From assembly GCA_037439785.1 (NCBI GenBank), contig JBBIVJ010000015.1, positions 32,194-96,193 of the forward strand: a stretch of 64,000 nucleotides of DNA, written 5' to 3'. The notes under the pieces were generated by a model that was given only the letters and a program-made list of their open reading frames with translations, did no database searches and had not been told where the DNA came from. Position numbers and translations under genes: made by a program. The number at the start of each line of letters is the position of its first letter. The stretch's first letter is position 1. Positions 26,724-35,675 of this stretch are shown here, piece after piece. The DNA comes from DSVZ01 sp037439785 (GTDB lineage: Bacteria > Verrucomicrobiota > Verrucomicrobiia > Limisphaerales > J093).

Positions 26724-29700
26724 TGCATCCGATCTTGCAAGCCCACCTGCGCCCGCTGGCGCGGCGCCTGGCCTGGCGCACCGCCGGCGTGCGCCTGGCC
26801 GGGGCCTGGTTGCTCGCTGCCGCGGCGGCCTGGGGGCTCTGGGCCGCCCAACGACTGACCGGCGGCGGCTCGTCACTCTCCTGGCTGGTGCCGGGAATCC
26901 TGGGCCTGGCGCTCGCCGCCCGCGCCCTGGGGCGGACCCGCCGCGAAACCTTCGCCCCCGGGCCGCTGGCAACGCGACTCGAGACGGCCTTCCCCGAACT
27001 GGAGGGTCGGCTGTTGACCGCCGTGGAAATCCAGGCCACGCCCGCCCGCGGCGCCTCCTTCCTCGAACAACGCGTCATCTTCGAGGCCTGCGACCACGCC
27101 CGGCAGCGGGACTGGCGCCGCGTGGTGTCGCGGCGGAGCGTGGCCCTGGCCCACCTCGGCCAAGTGGCCGCCCTGGCCGCCCTGGCCGCCTCGATGCTCG
27201 CCCTGCGCTCGGGCGCGCCGCACACGCTGCTCGCCCTCGCTCCCCCCGCCGCACGCGGCCTCTCCGTCACGCCCGGCGACATCACCCTCGAACGCGGCCA
27301 GAACCTGGTCGTGCTCGCCCGCTTCGGCGGCGAGGCCCCGGCCACTGCCGAGCTGATCTGGACCGGCCCGGGGGGCGAGGAGCGCCGGCTGGCCATGGTC
27401 CGCAGTCTCAGCGACCCGCTCTTCGGCGCCACCCTCCCCGAGGTCCAACACGACCTGACCTACCGCGTGGAATCCGCCGCCGGCCACTCGCCCGATTACC
27501 GCGTGAAGGTCTTCGAGTACCCCCGCCTGGAAGGGACGGACGCCGATCTTGAATTTCCCTCCTACACCGGCCAGCCGCCGCGGCACATCCCCGACACCCG
27601 CCGCGTCTCCGCCGTCGAGGGCACGCGCCTGTCGCTCGCCCTGCGCCTGAACAAACCGGTCGCCTCCGCCACGCTCGTGCCGCGCGGCGCCGCGGAAGCC
27701 GGGCCGATTCCGTTGACGACTGACCCCGCCGCCCCCGCCGCTGCGCTGCCTCCCTTCGCCCTGCGCGCCACCCGCACCTATGACCTCCAACTGGTGGACG
27801 CCGAGGGCCGCACCAACAAGGAACCGGCCTCGTTTGTCTTCCAAGCCCTGCCCAACCGCCGCCCGGAACTGCAATTCACCGCCCCGCGCGGCGACCTCCG
27901 GCCCTCCCCCCTCGAGGAAGTTTCCTTCGCCGGCACGGTCTGGGATGACTTCGGCGTGCTCCGCTACGGCGTGGCCTGGCTCCGCCCCGGTCAGGAACCG
28001 GCATGGATCGAACTGGGCCGCGCCATCCCCGCCCGCGAGAAGCGCGCTTACGAGCATCGCCTGGCTCTCGAAGACCTGGCCCTCGCCGCCGGCGACCTGC
28101 TCTCCTGGTTTGTCTGGGCCGAGGACCTCGGGCCCGACGGCGAACCGCGCCGCACCACCAGCGACCTGTACTTCGCGGAGGTGCGGCCCTTCGACGAGGT
28201 CTTCCGCGACGCCAGCGGCGAGGCCGGCAGCCAGGCCTCCTCGGAGGGCGAAGGCCAGGCCGGCGGCGAGGGCGAGAATCCGAGCGCCCAACTGGTCGAA
28301 CTGCAGAAGCAAATCCTCACCGCCACCTGGAAACTGCTGCGCGACCTCCCCGCTGCCCCACCAGCCGCGCCCCCCACCACCTCGCGGCGGGTCCCGCTCC
28401 ACCCCACAGGGCAGATCGCCGCGCCCGCCGCCCCTCCCCGGACCTCCCGCCGCGCCGCCTTCCTGGCCCAACCGGCGCCGGAGGGCGCGCCGCGCCGGGC
28501 GTCCCGGCCGGCCCTCCCCACCCCGCGGGAACGGGGTGCCGGCGCGACCTCCCTGCGCGAGGACCTCGAGGTCATCCGTGAAGCCCAGGCCCGCGTCCTC
28601 GAGCAGGCCCGCGCGGCGGGAGCTGAAGCGAGGGACCCGCGCCAGGCCGCGGCGTGGGAAGCCGCCCTCCAAGCGATGCAGACCGCCCTGGAAAAACTCG
28701 AGGCGGCGGGCCACTCCCCCGAGGCGCTGCGCGAGGCCTTCGCGGCCGAGCAGGCCGCTTACCAGGCCCTGCTGCGGCTGCAGGAACGGGAGTTCGGCGT
28801 CACCCGCAACCGCGGCAACCGTTCCGGCCAGCAGGGCGGCAACTCCCGCCAACAGGCCATGCAGCGCCAGCTCGACCAGCTCGAACTGACCCGCGAGGAA
28901 AACCGCTACGAAACCGAATCCCGCGCCGCGCCGCCGGACAGCCCCGAGCGACGCGAGCAGTTGCAAATCCTCAACCGGCTCCGGGAACTCGCTCGCCGCC
29001 AGGAGGACTTGAACGAGCGCCTGCGCGAACTCCAGGCCGCCCTCGAGGCCGCCCGCACCCCCGAAGAGCGCGACCGGCTCCGCCGCGAGCTGCGTCGCCT
29101 CCAGGAACAGCAGCAGGAAACCCTCGCCGGCCTCGACGAGCTCCAACAACGCCTCGACCAGACCGAAAACCTCTCCCGCCTGGCCGAGACCCGCCAGCAG
29201 CTCGAACAAACCCGCCAGGAACTCCAGCGCGCCAACCAGGCCCTCCGCGAAGAAGCCGCCTCCCGCGCCCTGGCTGCCGGCACCCGCGCCCGGGAACAAC
29301 TGGAACAGGCCGGCGAAGACCTCCGCCGCGCCAGCGCCGGCGAATTTGACGCCGACCTCCGCGACCTCCGCGCCGGCGCCCGCCAGCTCACCCGCGAGCA
29401 GGAGGCCCTGGCCCGCGACCTCGAGACCCTGGCCCAACCCGACCGCCGGAGCCTCAGCGACGCCACCCCACGCCAGGAACTCATGGACCGCCTTGCCCGC
29501 CAGCGCCAACAGCTCACCAACCTGCTCGAACGCGCCACCGAACTCTCCCGCCAGACCGAGGAACCCGAACCCCTGGTCTCCCGCCAGCTTTACGACACCC
29601 TCCGCCGCTTCAGCCAGGACGACGGCAGCCGCATGCGCCAGATGCGCCAGAGCCTCCTCGAACGCGGCCAGCTCACCTACCAACTGGACGACCGCCTCGA

Positions 29701-30454
29701 ACAGGGCGCCAACCGCCCCGCCCAGGGCGTGGAACTGACCGCCGAACTGCTCCGCCACCACCTCCCCGGTCCCGCCCGCGAGGCTGCCGAGCGTGCCCAA
29801 GCCGACCTGGACCAGCTCCGCCGCGGCATCGAACAGGCCGCCGAGCGGCTGCTGGGCGATGACGCCGAGGACCTGCGCCGCGCCCGCAGCGAGCTGGAGG
29901 CCCTGGCCGACCAGGTGCAGCGCGAAACCCCCCAAAGCCCACGGCCCACCGCGGAGGCAGGGGGGGCAGCCGAGGATCCGTCTGATCCGTCAGGTCGGTC
30001 TGATCTGTCTGATCGTACCTTCCCCGGCGGCGCCGAGCGCTTTTCCCTGAACCTGGACGACCTGCTTGACGCCCCGGCGCGCACGCCGCGCGATGACCTT
30101 GCCCTCGAGGGCCCCATCACCGGCGCGGACTTCGGCCGCTGGGCCGACCGCCTGCGCGAGGTCGAGGAGCTGGTCGAGTTCCCCGACCTGCGCACCCGCC
30201 TGGCACGCGCCCGCGAGCGCGCCCGCCAGTTGCGCCAGGAGTTCCGCCGGGACCTCCGGAAACCGGATTGGGCCGTGCTGAACCTCGAGGTGCTCCGCCC
30301 CCTGGTCGAGGTCCGCGACCAGATCGCCGAGGAACTGGCCCGCCGCGACCCCGGCGACGCGCTCGTGCCCGTGGACCGCGACCCCGTCCCGGCCCGTTTC
30401 TCCGAACTGGTGCGCCGCTACTACGAGGAACTGGGGCGGGCGCCGCGACCGTGA
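26720..30454 (+). CDS. Large DUF4175-like membrane protein with long coiled coil
   Basis: The 1244-residue protein starts with two membrane helices (about 30-70) and a third at about 145-165, which resembles DUF4175/BatA-associated proteins. An extracytoplasmic beta-domain region follows to about 520, then a low-complexity Ala/Pro/Arg linker (about 540-610). From about 690 to 1060 comes a highly charged helical segment with heptad-like Gln/Glu/Arg/Leu (QRQLDQLELTREENRYETES and similar), predicted as coiled coil. An odd insert of 9-base tandem units (DPSDPSGRSDLSD) lies at residues 1086-1099. The start ATG is fixed by the overlap with the VWA gene. It probably spans the periplasm and scaffolds the VWA proteins; the function is unproven. 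Confidence 0.85.
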   Translation: MMHPILQAHLRPLARRLAWRTAGVRLAGAWLLAAAAAWGLWAAQRLTGGGSSLSWLVPGILGLALAARALGRTRRETFAPGPLATRLETAFPELEGRLLTAVEIQATPARGASFLEQRVIFEACDHARQRDWRRVVSRRSVALAHLGQVAALAALAASMLALRSGAPHTLLALAPPAARGLSVTPGDITLERGQNLVVLARFGGEAPATAELIWTGPGGEERRLAMVRSLSDPLFGATLPEVQHDLTYRVESAAGHSPDYRVKVFEYPRLEGTDADLEFPSYTGQPPRHIPDTRRVSAVEGTRLSLALRLNKPVASATLVPRGAAEAGPIPLTTDPAAPAAALPPFALRATRTYDLQLVDAEGRTNKEPASFVFQALPNRRPELQFTAPRGDLRPSPLEEVSFAGTVWDDFGVLRYGVAWLRPGQEPAWIELGRAIPAREKRAYEHRLALEDLALAAGDLLSWFVWAEDLGPDGEPRRTTSDLYFAEVRPFDEVFRDASGEAGSQASSEGEGQAGGEGENPSAQLVELQKQILTATWKLLRDLPAAPPAAPPTTSRRVPLHPTGQIAAPAAPPRTSRRAAFLAQPAPEGAPRRASRPALPTPRERGAGATSLREDLEVIREAQARVLEQARAAGAEARDPRQAAAWEAALQAMQTALEKLEAAGHSPEALREAFAAEQAAYQALLRLQEREFGVTRNRGNRSGQQGGNSRQQAMQRQLDQLELTREENRYETESRAAPPDSPERREQLQILNRLRELARRQEDLNERLRELQAALEAARTPEERDRLRRELRRLQEQQQETLAGLDELQQRLDQTENLSRLAETRQQLEQTRQELQRANQALREEAASRALAAGTRAREQLEQAGEDLRRASAGEFDADLRDLRAGARQLTREQEALARDLETLAQPDRRSLSDATPRQELMDRLARQRQQLTNLLERATELSRQTEEPEPLVSRQLYDTLRRFSQDDGSRMRQMRQSLLERGQLTYQLDDRLEQGANRPAQGVELTAELLRHHLPGPAREAAERAQADLDQLRRGIEQAAERLLGDDAEDLRRARSELEALADQVQRETPQSPRPTAEAGGAAEDPSDPSGRSDLSDRTFPGGAERFSLNLDDLLDAPARTPRDDLALEGPITGADFGRWADRLREVEELVEFPDLRTRLARARERARQLRQEFRRDLRKPDWAVLNLEVLRPLVEVRDQIAEELARRDPGDALVPVDRDPVPARFSELVRRYYEELGRAPRP
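28345..28560 (+). other. Low-complexity Ala/Pro/Arg linker inside the coiled-coil protein gene
   Basis: About 70 codons are almost entirely Ala, Pro, Arg, Ser and Gly, with the SRR motif recurring (TTSRRVP, RTSRRAA, PRRASR). The stretch interrupts two otherwise ordered regions. It may be a flexible linker or a remnant of repeat insertion; the reading frame is maintained throughout. Confidence 0.5.
29975..30015 (+). repeat. In-frame 9-bp microsatellite (GATCCGTCT units)
   Basis: Four consecutive 9-base units (GATCCGTCT, GATCCGTCA, GGTCGGTCT, GATCTGTCT) plus a partial unit encode Asp-Pro-Ser, Asp-Pro-Ser, Gly-Arg-Ser, Asp-Leu-Ser, Asp-Arg. The period is a multiple of three, so copy-number change would keep the frame. 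Base composition is visibly lower in GC than the surrounding gene. Confidence 0.8.
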
Positions 30455-30459
30455 CCGTG

Positions 30460-32814
30460 ATGAGCCCGGCCCTGAGCACCCTGATCCTGGGCGCGCCGCA
30501 ATGGCAGGGACCCGCCCTGGCCCTGTTTGCCCTGCTGGCCGCCGCGGCGCTCTGGAGCTACGCCCGCGCCCCCCGTGGACGGTGGCGCGGCCTTTGCGCC
30601 GCCCTCAAGCTCCTGGGTGCCGCCGCCCTGGCCGCCTGCTTGGTCGAGCCGCTGTGGTCCGGCCAGCGCGCCCGCCCCGGCGCCAACCTCCTGGCCGTGG
30701 TGGCGGACAACAGCCAGGGCCTCCAGGTCCGCGACCGCGGCGCCGACCGCACCCGGGCCGAGCAGTTGCGCAACTGGCTGGACCCGCGGCAAACCCGCGC
30801 CTGGGCCACGCTCGAGGACACCTTCGAGCTGCGCCGCTTCCGCTTTGACACCCGCCTGCAACCGGTTCGCGACTTCGGGGAACTGACCTTCGACGGCCGC
30901 GCCACCGCCCTGGGCGGCGCCCTGGCGGCCCTGCGCGAACGCTTCGCCCGCCGACCGCTGGCGGGGGTGGTGTTCTTCACCGATGGCATCGCCACCGATC
31001 TCCGCGACGCCCTGCCGCCGCTGGACGGCCTGCCGCCGGTCTATCCGGTGGTGGTGGGCCGGGCCGGGGCGGTGCGCGACCTGGCGGTGGAGCAGGTGCA
31101 GGTCACCCAGACCGCCTTCGAGGATGCGCCGGTCACGTTGCAGGTGGGCGTGCGGGCCGTGGGCCTGTCGGGCGAAACGGTCGAGACGACGGTGCTCGGC
31201 CCCGACGGCAGCCCGGTGGGGACGCAGGAAAGCCGCGTGCGGCGGGAGGACGAGACGCTGGGCTTCCGGTTCCAGTGGCGGCCGCCGCAGGCGGGGCTGA
31301 CCTTTTACACGGTGCAGGTCCGGCCCACCGGGGCCGCCCCGGCGCCGGAAGCCACGCCGTTGAACAATACGCGCGTGCTGCCGGTGGACCGCGGCGGCGG
31401 TCCCTACCGCGTGCTCTATGTGAGCGGGCGCCCCAACTGGGAGTACAAGTTCCTCCAACGCGCCCTGGCCGAGGACCCCGAGGTGCAACTGGTGGCCCTG
31501 CTGCGCGTGGCCCGGCGCGAGCCCAGGTTCGAGTTCCGCGGCCGCGCCGGCGAGACCAGCAACCCCCTGTTCCGCGGCTTCGGCAACCAGGCCCCCGAGG
31601 AGGTCGAACGCTACGACCAGCCCGTGCTCATCCGCCTCAACACCCGCGATGAACTGGAACTGCGCGAAGGCTTCCCCCGCACCGTCGCCGACCTGTTCGC
31701 CTACGCGGGCCTGATCCTGGACGACGTCGAGGCGGAGTTTTTCAGCCCGGACCAGCAGGGGCTCATGGCCCGCTTTGTCTCCGAACGCGGCGGCGGCCTG
31801 CTCATGCTCGGCGGGGCGGAGTCCTTCCGTCAGGGCGGTTACGCCCGCACGCCGATCGGCGACGCCCTGCCCGTGTACCTGGACCGGGCCCCCGAACCGG
31901 TCCCCGGCGCCACGTGGCGCTTCCAACTGGCCCGCGAGGGCTGGGTGGAGGCCTGGACGCGGTTGCATCCCACCGAGGCGGCCGAAAAGGCCCGGCTCGA
32001 GGCCATGCCGGCGTTTGCCGTGCTCAATCCGGTGGGCGATCCCAAGCCCGGTGCCCAGGTGCTGGCCACCGTGACCGACGAGCACGGCCGCACCCTGCCC
32101 GCCCTGGTCTCCCAGCGGTTCGGCCACGGCCGCACCGCCGCGCTCACCGTGGGCGACTTCTGGCGCTGGGGCATGTTGAGCCCGGAGGCCCGTGGCGAGA
32201 TGGAAAAGGCCTGGCGCCAGTTGGCCCGCTGGCTGGTGGCCGACTCGCCCCGACGGGTGGAAGTGGCGGTCGAGCCCGCCCCGGAACATGCCCCCGGCGC
32301 GGTGCGTGTGGAGGTGCGCGCCCGGGACGCAGAATACCAGCCGCTGGAGGAGGCGCGCGTGCAGGTCGAAGTCGCCTCCGTCCTCACCGGGACCTCTGCC
32401 CCCGCGCCCGCCCTGCGCCTGAACGCCGAGCCTTCCCCGCGCGAGCCGGGGTTGTACGAGGTCTTGTACGTGGGGCGGGAAACGGGCGGTTACCGCGCCG
32501 CCATCACGGTCACCAACGCCGCGGGCGAAGCGGGGGGCCGCGCGGAGGCGGGCTGGAGTGTGGACCTGGCCGCGGAGGAGTTTCGCACCCTCGAACCCAA
32601 CCGGGCCCTGCTCGAGGAACTGGCGCGGCGCACCGGCGGGGAGGTGATTGAGCCGGCGCGGCTGGCCGAGTTCGCCCGCCGACTGCCCGGCCGCCCGGCG
32701 CCGGTCATGGAGGCGTGGACGCACCCGCTCTGGCATCAGCCGGGCTGGTTCGCGCTGGCCCTGGGCTGCTTCCTGGCCGAATGGGGGGTGCGCCGCTGGA
32801 AAGGTCAGCCATGA
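30460..32814 (+). CDS. VWA-like / glutamine-amidotransferase-fold membrane protein
   Basis: The 784-residue protein has two N-terminal membrane helices (about 17-35 and 50-68), a VWA-like region whose MIDAS is degenerate (VVADNSQG) and an extracytoplasmic immunoglobulin-like part. A class I amidotransferase-like domain follows at about 315-560 (RVLYVSGRPNWEYKFLQRAL at its start, GGGLLMLGGAESFRQGGY at the nucleophile turn). The nucleophile position is Ala-Glu instead of Cys, so it should be catalytically inactive. A C-terminal helix (WFALALGCFLAEWGV) ends the protein. A GTG at 30451 would give a GTGA overlap with the upstream gene. The next gene overlaps by ATGA. Confidence 0.88.
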   Translation: MSPALSTLILGAPQWQGPALALFALLAAAALWSYARAPRGRWRGLCAALKLLGAAALAACLVEPLWSGQRARPGANLLAVVADNSQGLQVRDRGADRTRAEQLRNWLDPRQTRAWATLEDTFELRRFRFDTRLQPVRDFGELTFDGRATALGGALAALRERFARRPLAGVVFFTDGIATDLRDALPPLDGLPPVYPVVVGRAGAVRDLAVEQVQVTQTAFEDAPVTLQVGVRAVGLSGETVETTVLGPDGSPVGTQESRVRREDETLGFRFQWRPPQAGLTFYTVQVRPTGAAPAPEATPLNNTRVLPVDRGGGPYRVLYVSGRPNWEYKFLQRALAEDPEVQLVALLRVARREPRFEFRGRAGETSNPLFRGFGNQAPEEVERYDQPVLIRLNTRDELELREGFPRTVADLFAYAGLILDDVEAEFFSPDQQGLMARFVSERGGGLLMLGGAESFRQGGYARTPIGDALPVYLDRAPEPVPGATWRFQLAREGWVEAWTRLHPTEAAEKARLEAMPAFAVLNPVGDPKPGAQVLATVTDEHGRTLPALVSQRFGHGRTAALTVGDFWRWGMLSPEARGEMEKAWRQLARWLVADSPRRVEVAVEPAPEHAPGAVRVEVRARDAEYQPLEEARVQVEVASVLTGTSAPAPALRLNAEPSPREPGLYEVLYVGRETGGYRAAITVTNAAGEAGGRAEAGWSVDLAAEEFRTLEPNRALLEELARRTGGEVIEPARLAEFARRLPGRPAPVMEAWTHPLWHQPGWFALALGCFLAEWGVRRWKGQP

Positions 32815-33794
32815 AACGCCGTTGGGGAGTCCTGCTGGCCCTGCTCGGAACCGCCGCTGCGGGCGCGCGCGCCGGCGAGGCAACGCCGCCCGCCTCCCGC
32901 CCCACGGTGATCTTTGTGGCGGGCGCGCCGGGGGAGGAGCTTTACGCCAGCAACCTGCTCCGGCAGGCCACGCTCTGGAGCAACGTCTGCGCGGAGGCGG
33001 GGGCGGCATTTGTGGCGGTGGGCCTGGCGCCCGCAGCGGCAGCGGCCGACCGGACGGTCCTGGCAGACACGCTCGCCGCGCAACCCCGCCAGGGCCCCGA
33101 CCCCCTGTGGCTGGTGCTGGCCGGCCACGGCACCTTCGACGGCCGCGAGGCGCGTTTCAACCTGCGCGGGCCGGACGTGACCCCCGTCGAGCTGGCGGCG
33201 TGGTTGGCGCTCTTCGAGCGACCGCTGGTGATCCTCCAGTGCGCCTCGGCCAGCGCCCCCTTCCTGCCGGCATTGACCGGCACCAACCGCGTGGTGGTGA
33301 CCGCCACCCGCAGCGGCCACGAAGTGAACTACGCCCGCTTCGGCGATTTCCTCGCCGCCGGGTGGTCGGACCCGGCGGCGGACCTGGACCACGACGGCCA
33401 GACCTCGCTGCTGGAGGCCTGCCTCACCGCGGCCGCCCGCGTCGCCGAGTTTTACCGGACCGAAGGGCGCCTGGCGACCGAGCACGCGCTGATCGAGGAC
33501 AACGGCGACGGCCGGGGCACACCGGCGGAATGGTTCCGCGGGGTGCGGCCGGTGAAAGCGTCGGCCGACGGCGCGCCGGTGGACGGCCTGCGCGCCCACC
33601 AGCTCCACTTGCGGCCCAGCGCGGCCGAGCGGGCCCTGCCGCCGGAGGTGCGCGCCCGCCGCGACGTCATCGAACGGGAAATCTTCCGGTTGCGCGAAAG
33701 CCGCCACCGCCTGCCGGAAGCCGACTACCTCGAGCAACTCGAGCGCCTGCTCCTGGAGCTGGCCGATCTGCTCCTGGGCGAGCCGGGCACCTGA
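32811..33794 (+). CDS. Exported caspase-fold (clan CD-like) protein
   Basis: The 327-residue protein has a signal peptide (residues 1-22, RRWGVLLALLGTAAAGARA). The mature part starts PTVIFVAGAPGEELYASNLLRQ, then LWLVLAGHGTFDGREARFNLRGPDVTP, then PLVILQCASASAPFLPALTG and VVVTATRSGHEVNYARFGDFL. The His in GHG and the Cys in QCASAS stand in the order and sheet context of the caspase/legumain (C13) fold, and both putative catalytic residues are kept. In relatives I remember, the Cys is often lost. The C-terminal third is a charged helical tail. It is the last gene of the MoxR operon, joined by ATGA overlap. Peptidase activity is inferred, not shown. Confidence 0.75.
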   Translation: MKRRWGVLLALLGTAAAGARAGEATPPASRPTVIFVAGAPGEELYASNLLRQATLWSNVCAEAGAAFVAVGLAPAAAAADRTVLADTLAAQPRQGPDPLWLVLAGHGTFDGREARFNLRGPDVTPVELAAWLALFERPLVILQCASASAPFLPALTGTNRVVVTATRSGHEVNYARFGDFLAAGWSDPAADLDHDGQTSLLEACLTAAARVAEFYRTEGRLATEHALIEDNGDGRGTPAEWFRGVRPVKASADGAPVDGLRAHQLHLRPSAAERALPPEVRARRDVIEREIFRLRESRHRLPEADYLEQLERLLLELADLLLGEPGT

Positions 33795-33978
33795 AATGCG
33801 GCCGGCCCGGGGACAGCGACCGGTGCCCCGGCTGCGGCGGCGTGACGGTCTTCACTTTTTCCCTCCGGACTTGAAGCTGGGTGTAACCCTGCCTGTCGGG
33901 CGGCCGTCCTTTGCCTTCAACCCTGACCCACCCCTGGTGAGCCGGGGCAGAAACCATAACCCACATATCACCCGATCC

Positions 33979-34704
33979 ATGAAACACGCAGTGCTGTGGA
34001 GCGCGCTGGCGCTCGTAACCGCGTCCGCCCTGGCGGCTGAATCCGGGCCCAAGGCGACGGTCCTGGCTGCCGCCAAGAAACTGGCCGACCAACCCAACTA
34101 CAGTTGGCGGACCACGGTCGAAAGTCCCGGCGGCGGCGGGCGCTTCCGCATCGGCCCCACCGAAGGCAAGGCCGAAAAAGGCGGCTACATCTGCCTGGCC
34201 ATGACCCGTGGCGACAACACCTTCGAGGCGGTGCTCAAGGGCGAGAAGGCCGCCCTCAAGACCGACGAAGGCTGGCAGAGCCTGGATGAACTGGGCGCTG
34301 GAGGCGGGGGCGGCGGCCAGCCCAACCCGGCCCGCTTCATGAGCCGCACCCTCCGCAACTACCGCGCCCCGGCCGCCGAACTGGAGGACCTGCTGGGCAA
34401 GGTCACCGACCTCAAGCTGGTGGACGGCGCCTACACCGGCGAGCTCACCGAAGAGGGGGTGCGGAGCCAGATGATCTTCGGGCGTCGTCCGGGCGGCGAG
34501 GGCCCGGCGGTGAGCAACCCCAAGGGCTCGGTCAAGGTCTGGCTTCAGGACGGTCTCCCGATCAACTACCAGGTGCATGTGCAGGGCACCGTCAGCTTCA
34601 ACAACAACGAAATGGCGGTGGACCGCACCACCACCACCGAGGTCAAGGAGGTGGGCAAGACCAAGGTCGAAGTGCCCGCCGAAGCCAAACAGAAAGTGAG
34701 TTGA
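33979..34704 (+). CDS. Exported protein of unknown function
   Basis: I do not recognise a characterised family. The 241-residue protein has a clear signal peptide (MKHAVLWSALALVTASALAA) and a soluble mature region rich in Gly and Lys, with a run of six glycines at about residue 109. The C-terminal part (GSVKVWLQDGLPINYQVHVQGTV, VDRTTTTEVKEVG) is beta-rich and resembles lipoprotein-carrier-like folds in pattern only. It lies 184 bases after the MoxR operon with its own upstream region, and precedes a dienelactone hydrolase gene on the same strand. The frame is open upstream; the signal peptide fixes the start. Confidence 0.7.
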   Translation: MKHAVLWSALALVTASALAAESGPKATVLAAAKKLADQPNYSWRTTVESPGGGGRFRIGPTEGKAEKGGYICLAMTRGDNTFEAVLKGEKAALKTDEGWQSLDELGAGGGGGGQPNPARFMSRTLRNYRAPAAELEDLLGKVTDLKLVDGAYTGELTEEGVRSQMIFGRRPGGEGPAVSNPKGSVKVWLQDGLPINYQVHVQGTVSFNNNEMAVDRTTTTEVKEVGKTKVEVPAEAKQKVS

Positions 34705-34837
34705 CCGGGCAGGCGCGCGGCGGCCGGGAAAAAACGCCCTGCCGCGTGCGCCCCAACCGCGGCACGCTATAGTTGCAGGCACCCCGCGTCCGCCGGGCGT
34801 TTTTCGGAGTCGGCGGGCAGGGGTGTCTGTTGCATCC

Positions 34838-35650
34838 ATGCACTCCATGAAATGCGCACTCCTGCTGTGGGCGGCCGCTGTCGCCCTGCCCCCTCTCATC
34901 GCCACCGCCCAGGACTGGGCCCGGACCCGCCTGGAACAATCCCCCCGCCACCTCGAATGGGTGAAGGTTCAAAGTGGCTCCCGCCAAGTGAACTGCTTCC
35001 TCGCCTACCCCGAGGTTAAGGACAAGGCCACCGCCGTGGTGGTCATCCACGAAATCTTCGGCCTCACCGACTGGGTCCGCGGCGTGGCCGATCAACTGGC
35101 CGCCGCCGGCTTTATCGCCATCGCCCCCGACCTGCTCTCCGGGGCGGCGCCCGGTGGCGGAGGCGCGGCCGAGCTGGGCAGTGGCGACGCCGTCCGCAAG
35201 GCCATTGCCGCCCTGCCGCCCGACCAGATCACCGCGGACCTGCGCGCGGTGGTGAAGTACGTGGCCGGCCTGCCCGCCGCCAACGGCAAGGTGGCGGTGG
35301 GCGGCTTCTGTTGGGGCGGCAGCCAGACGTTTCGCTTCGCGACCCACGCCGCCGAGCCGAAGGCCTTTTTCGTGTTTTACGGATCGGGCCCCGAGGTCGA
35401 GGCCGATCTGACGCGCATTCAGGGGCCGGTGTACGGCTTCTACGGCGGCAACGACGCCCGAGTCAACGCCACCCTGCCGGCCACCGGCGAGGCCATGAAG
35501 AAGCTGGGCAAGCGGTTCGAGCCGGTGATCTACGAGGGCGCCGGCCACGGCTTCATGCGCGCCGGCGAGGCGCCCGATGCCTCCGAAGCCAACCGCAAGG
35601 CCCGCGCCGAGGCCTGGCAACGCTGGCTTGCCCTGCTCCAACAACTCTGA
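34838..35650 (+). CDS. Dienelactone hydrolase family protein, exported
   Basis: This is an alpha/beta hydrolase of 270 residues with a signal peptide (KCALLLWAAAVALPPLIATA). The catalytic triad of the family is visible: nucleophile Cys in GGFCWGGS, Asp in YGGNDARVN, and His in GAGHGFMR. An oxyanion-loop segment VVVIHEIFGLTDWVRGVADQLA is also standard. Unlike the cytoplasmic chlorocatechol enzyme it is exported. Several starts are possible (GTG 34823, ATG 34838, ATG 34847); the middle one gives a normal signal peptide. A beta-propeller gene follows after 25 bases. The natural substrate is unknown. Confidence 0.9.
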   Translation: MHSMKCALLLWAAAVALPPLIATAQDWARTRLEQSPRHLEWVKVQSGSRQVNCFLAYPEVKDKATAVVVIHEIFGLTDWVRGVADQLAAAGFIAIAPDLLSGAAPGGGGAAELGSGDAVRKAIAALPPDQITADLRAVVKYVAGLPAANGKVAVGGFCWGGSQTFRFATHAAEPKAFFVFYGSGPEVEADLTRIQGPVYGFYGGNDARVNATLPATGEAMKKLGKRFEPVIYEGAGHGFMRAGEAPDASEANRKARAEAWQRWLALLQQL

Positions 35651-35675
35651 CCCCGCATCCCCACTCCCCAAAGCC

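Noticed and set aside
26873..29935. A 1020-codon antisense frame across the coiled-coil gene
   Set aside because: Repetitive Ala/Gly/Val/Leu pattern is the complement of the Gln/Glu/Arg codons of the real gene.
33800..33870. Terminator after the MoxR operon
   Set aside because: A CCGGGGAC/GTGCCCCGG stem is possible, but the T-rich stretch is about 20 bases further on.
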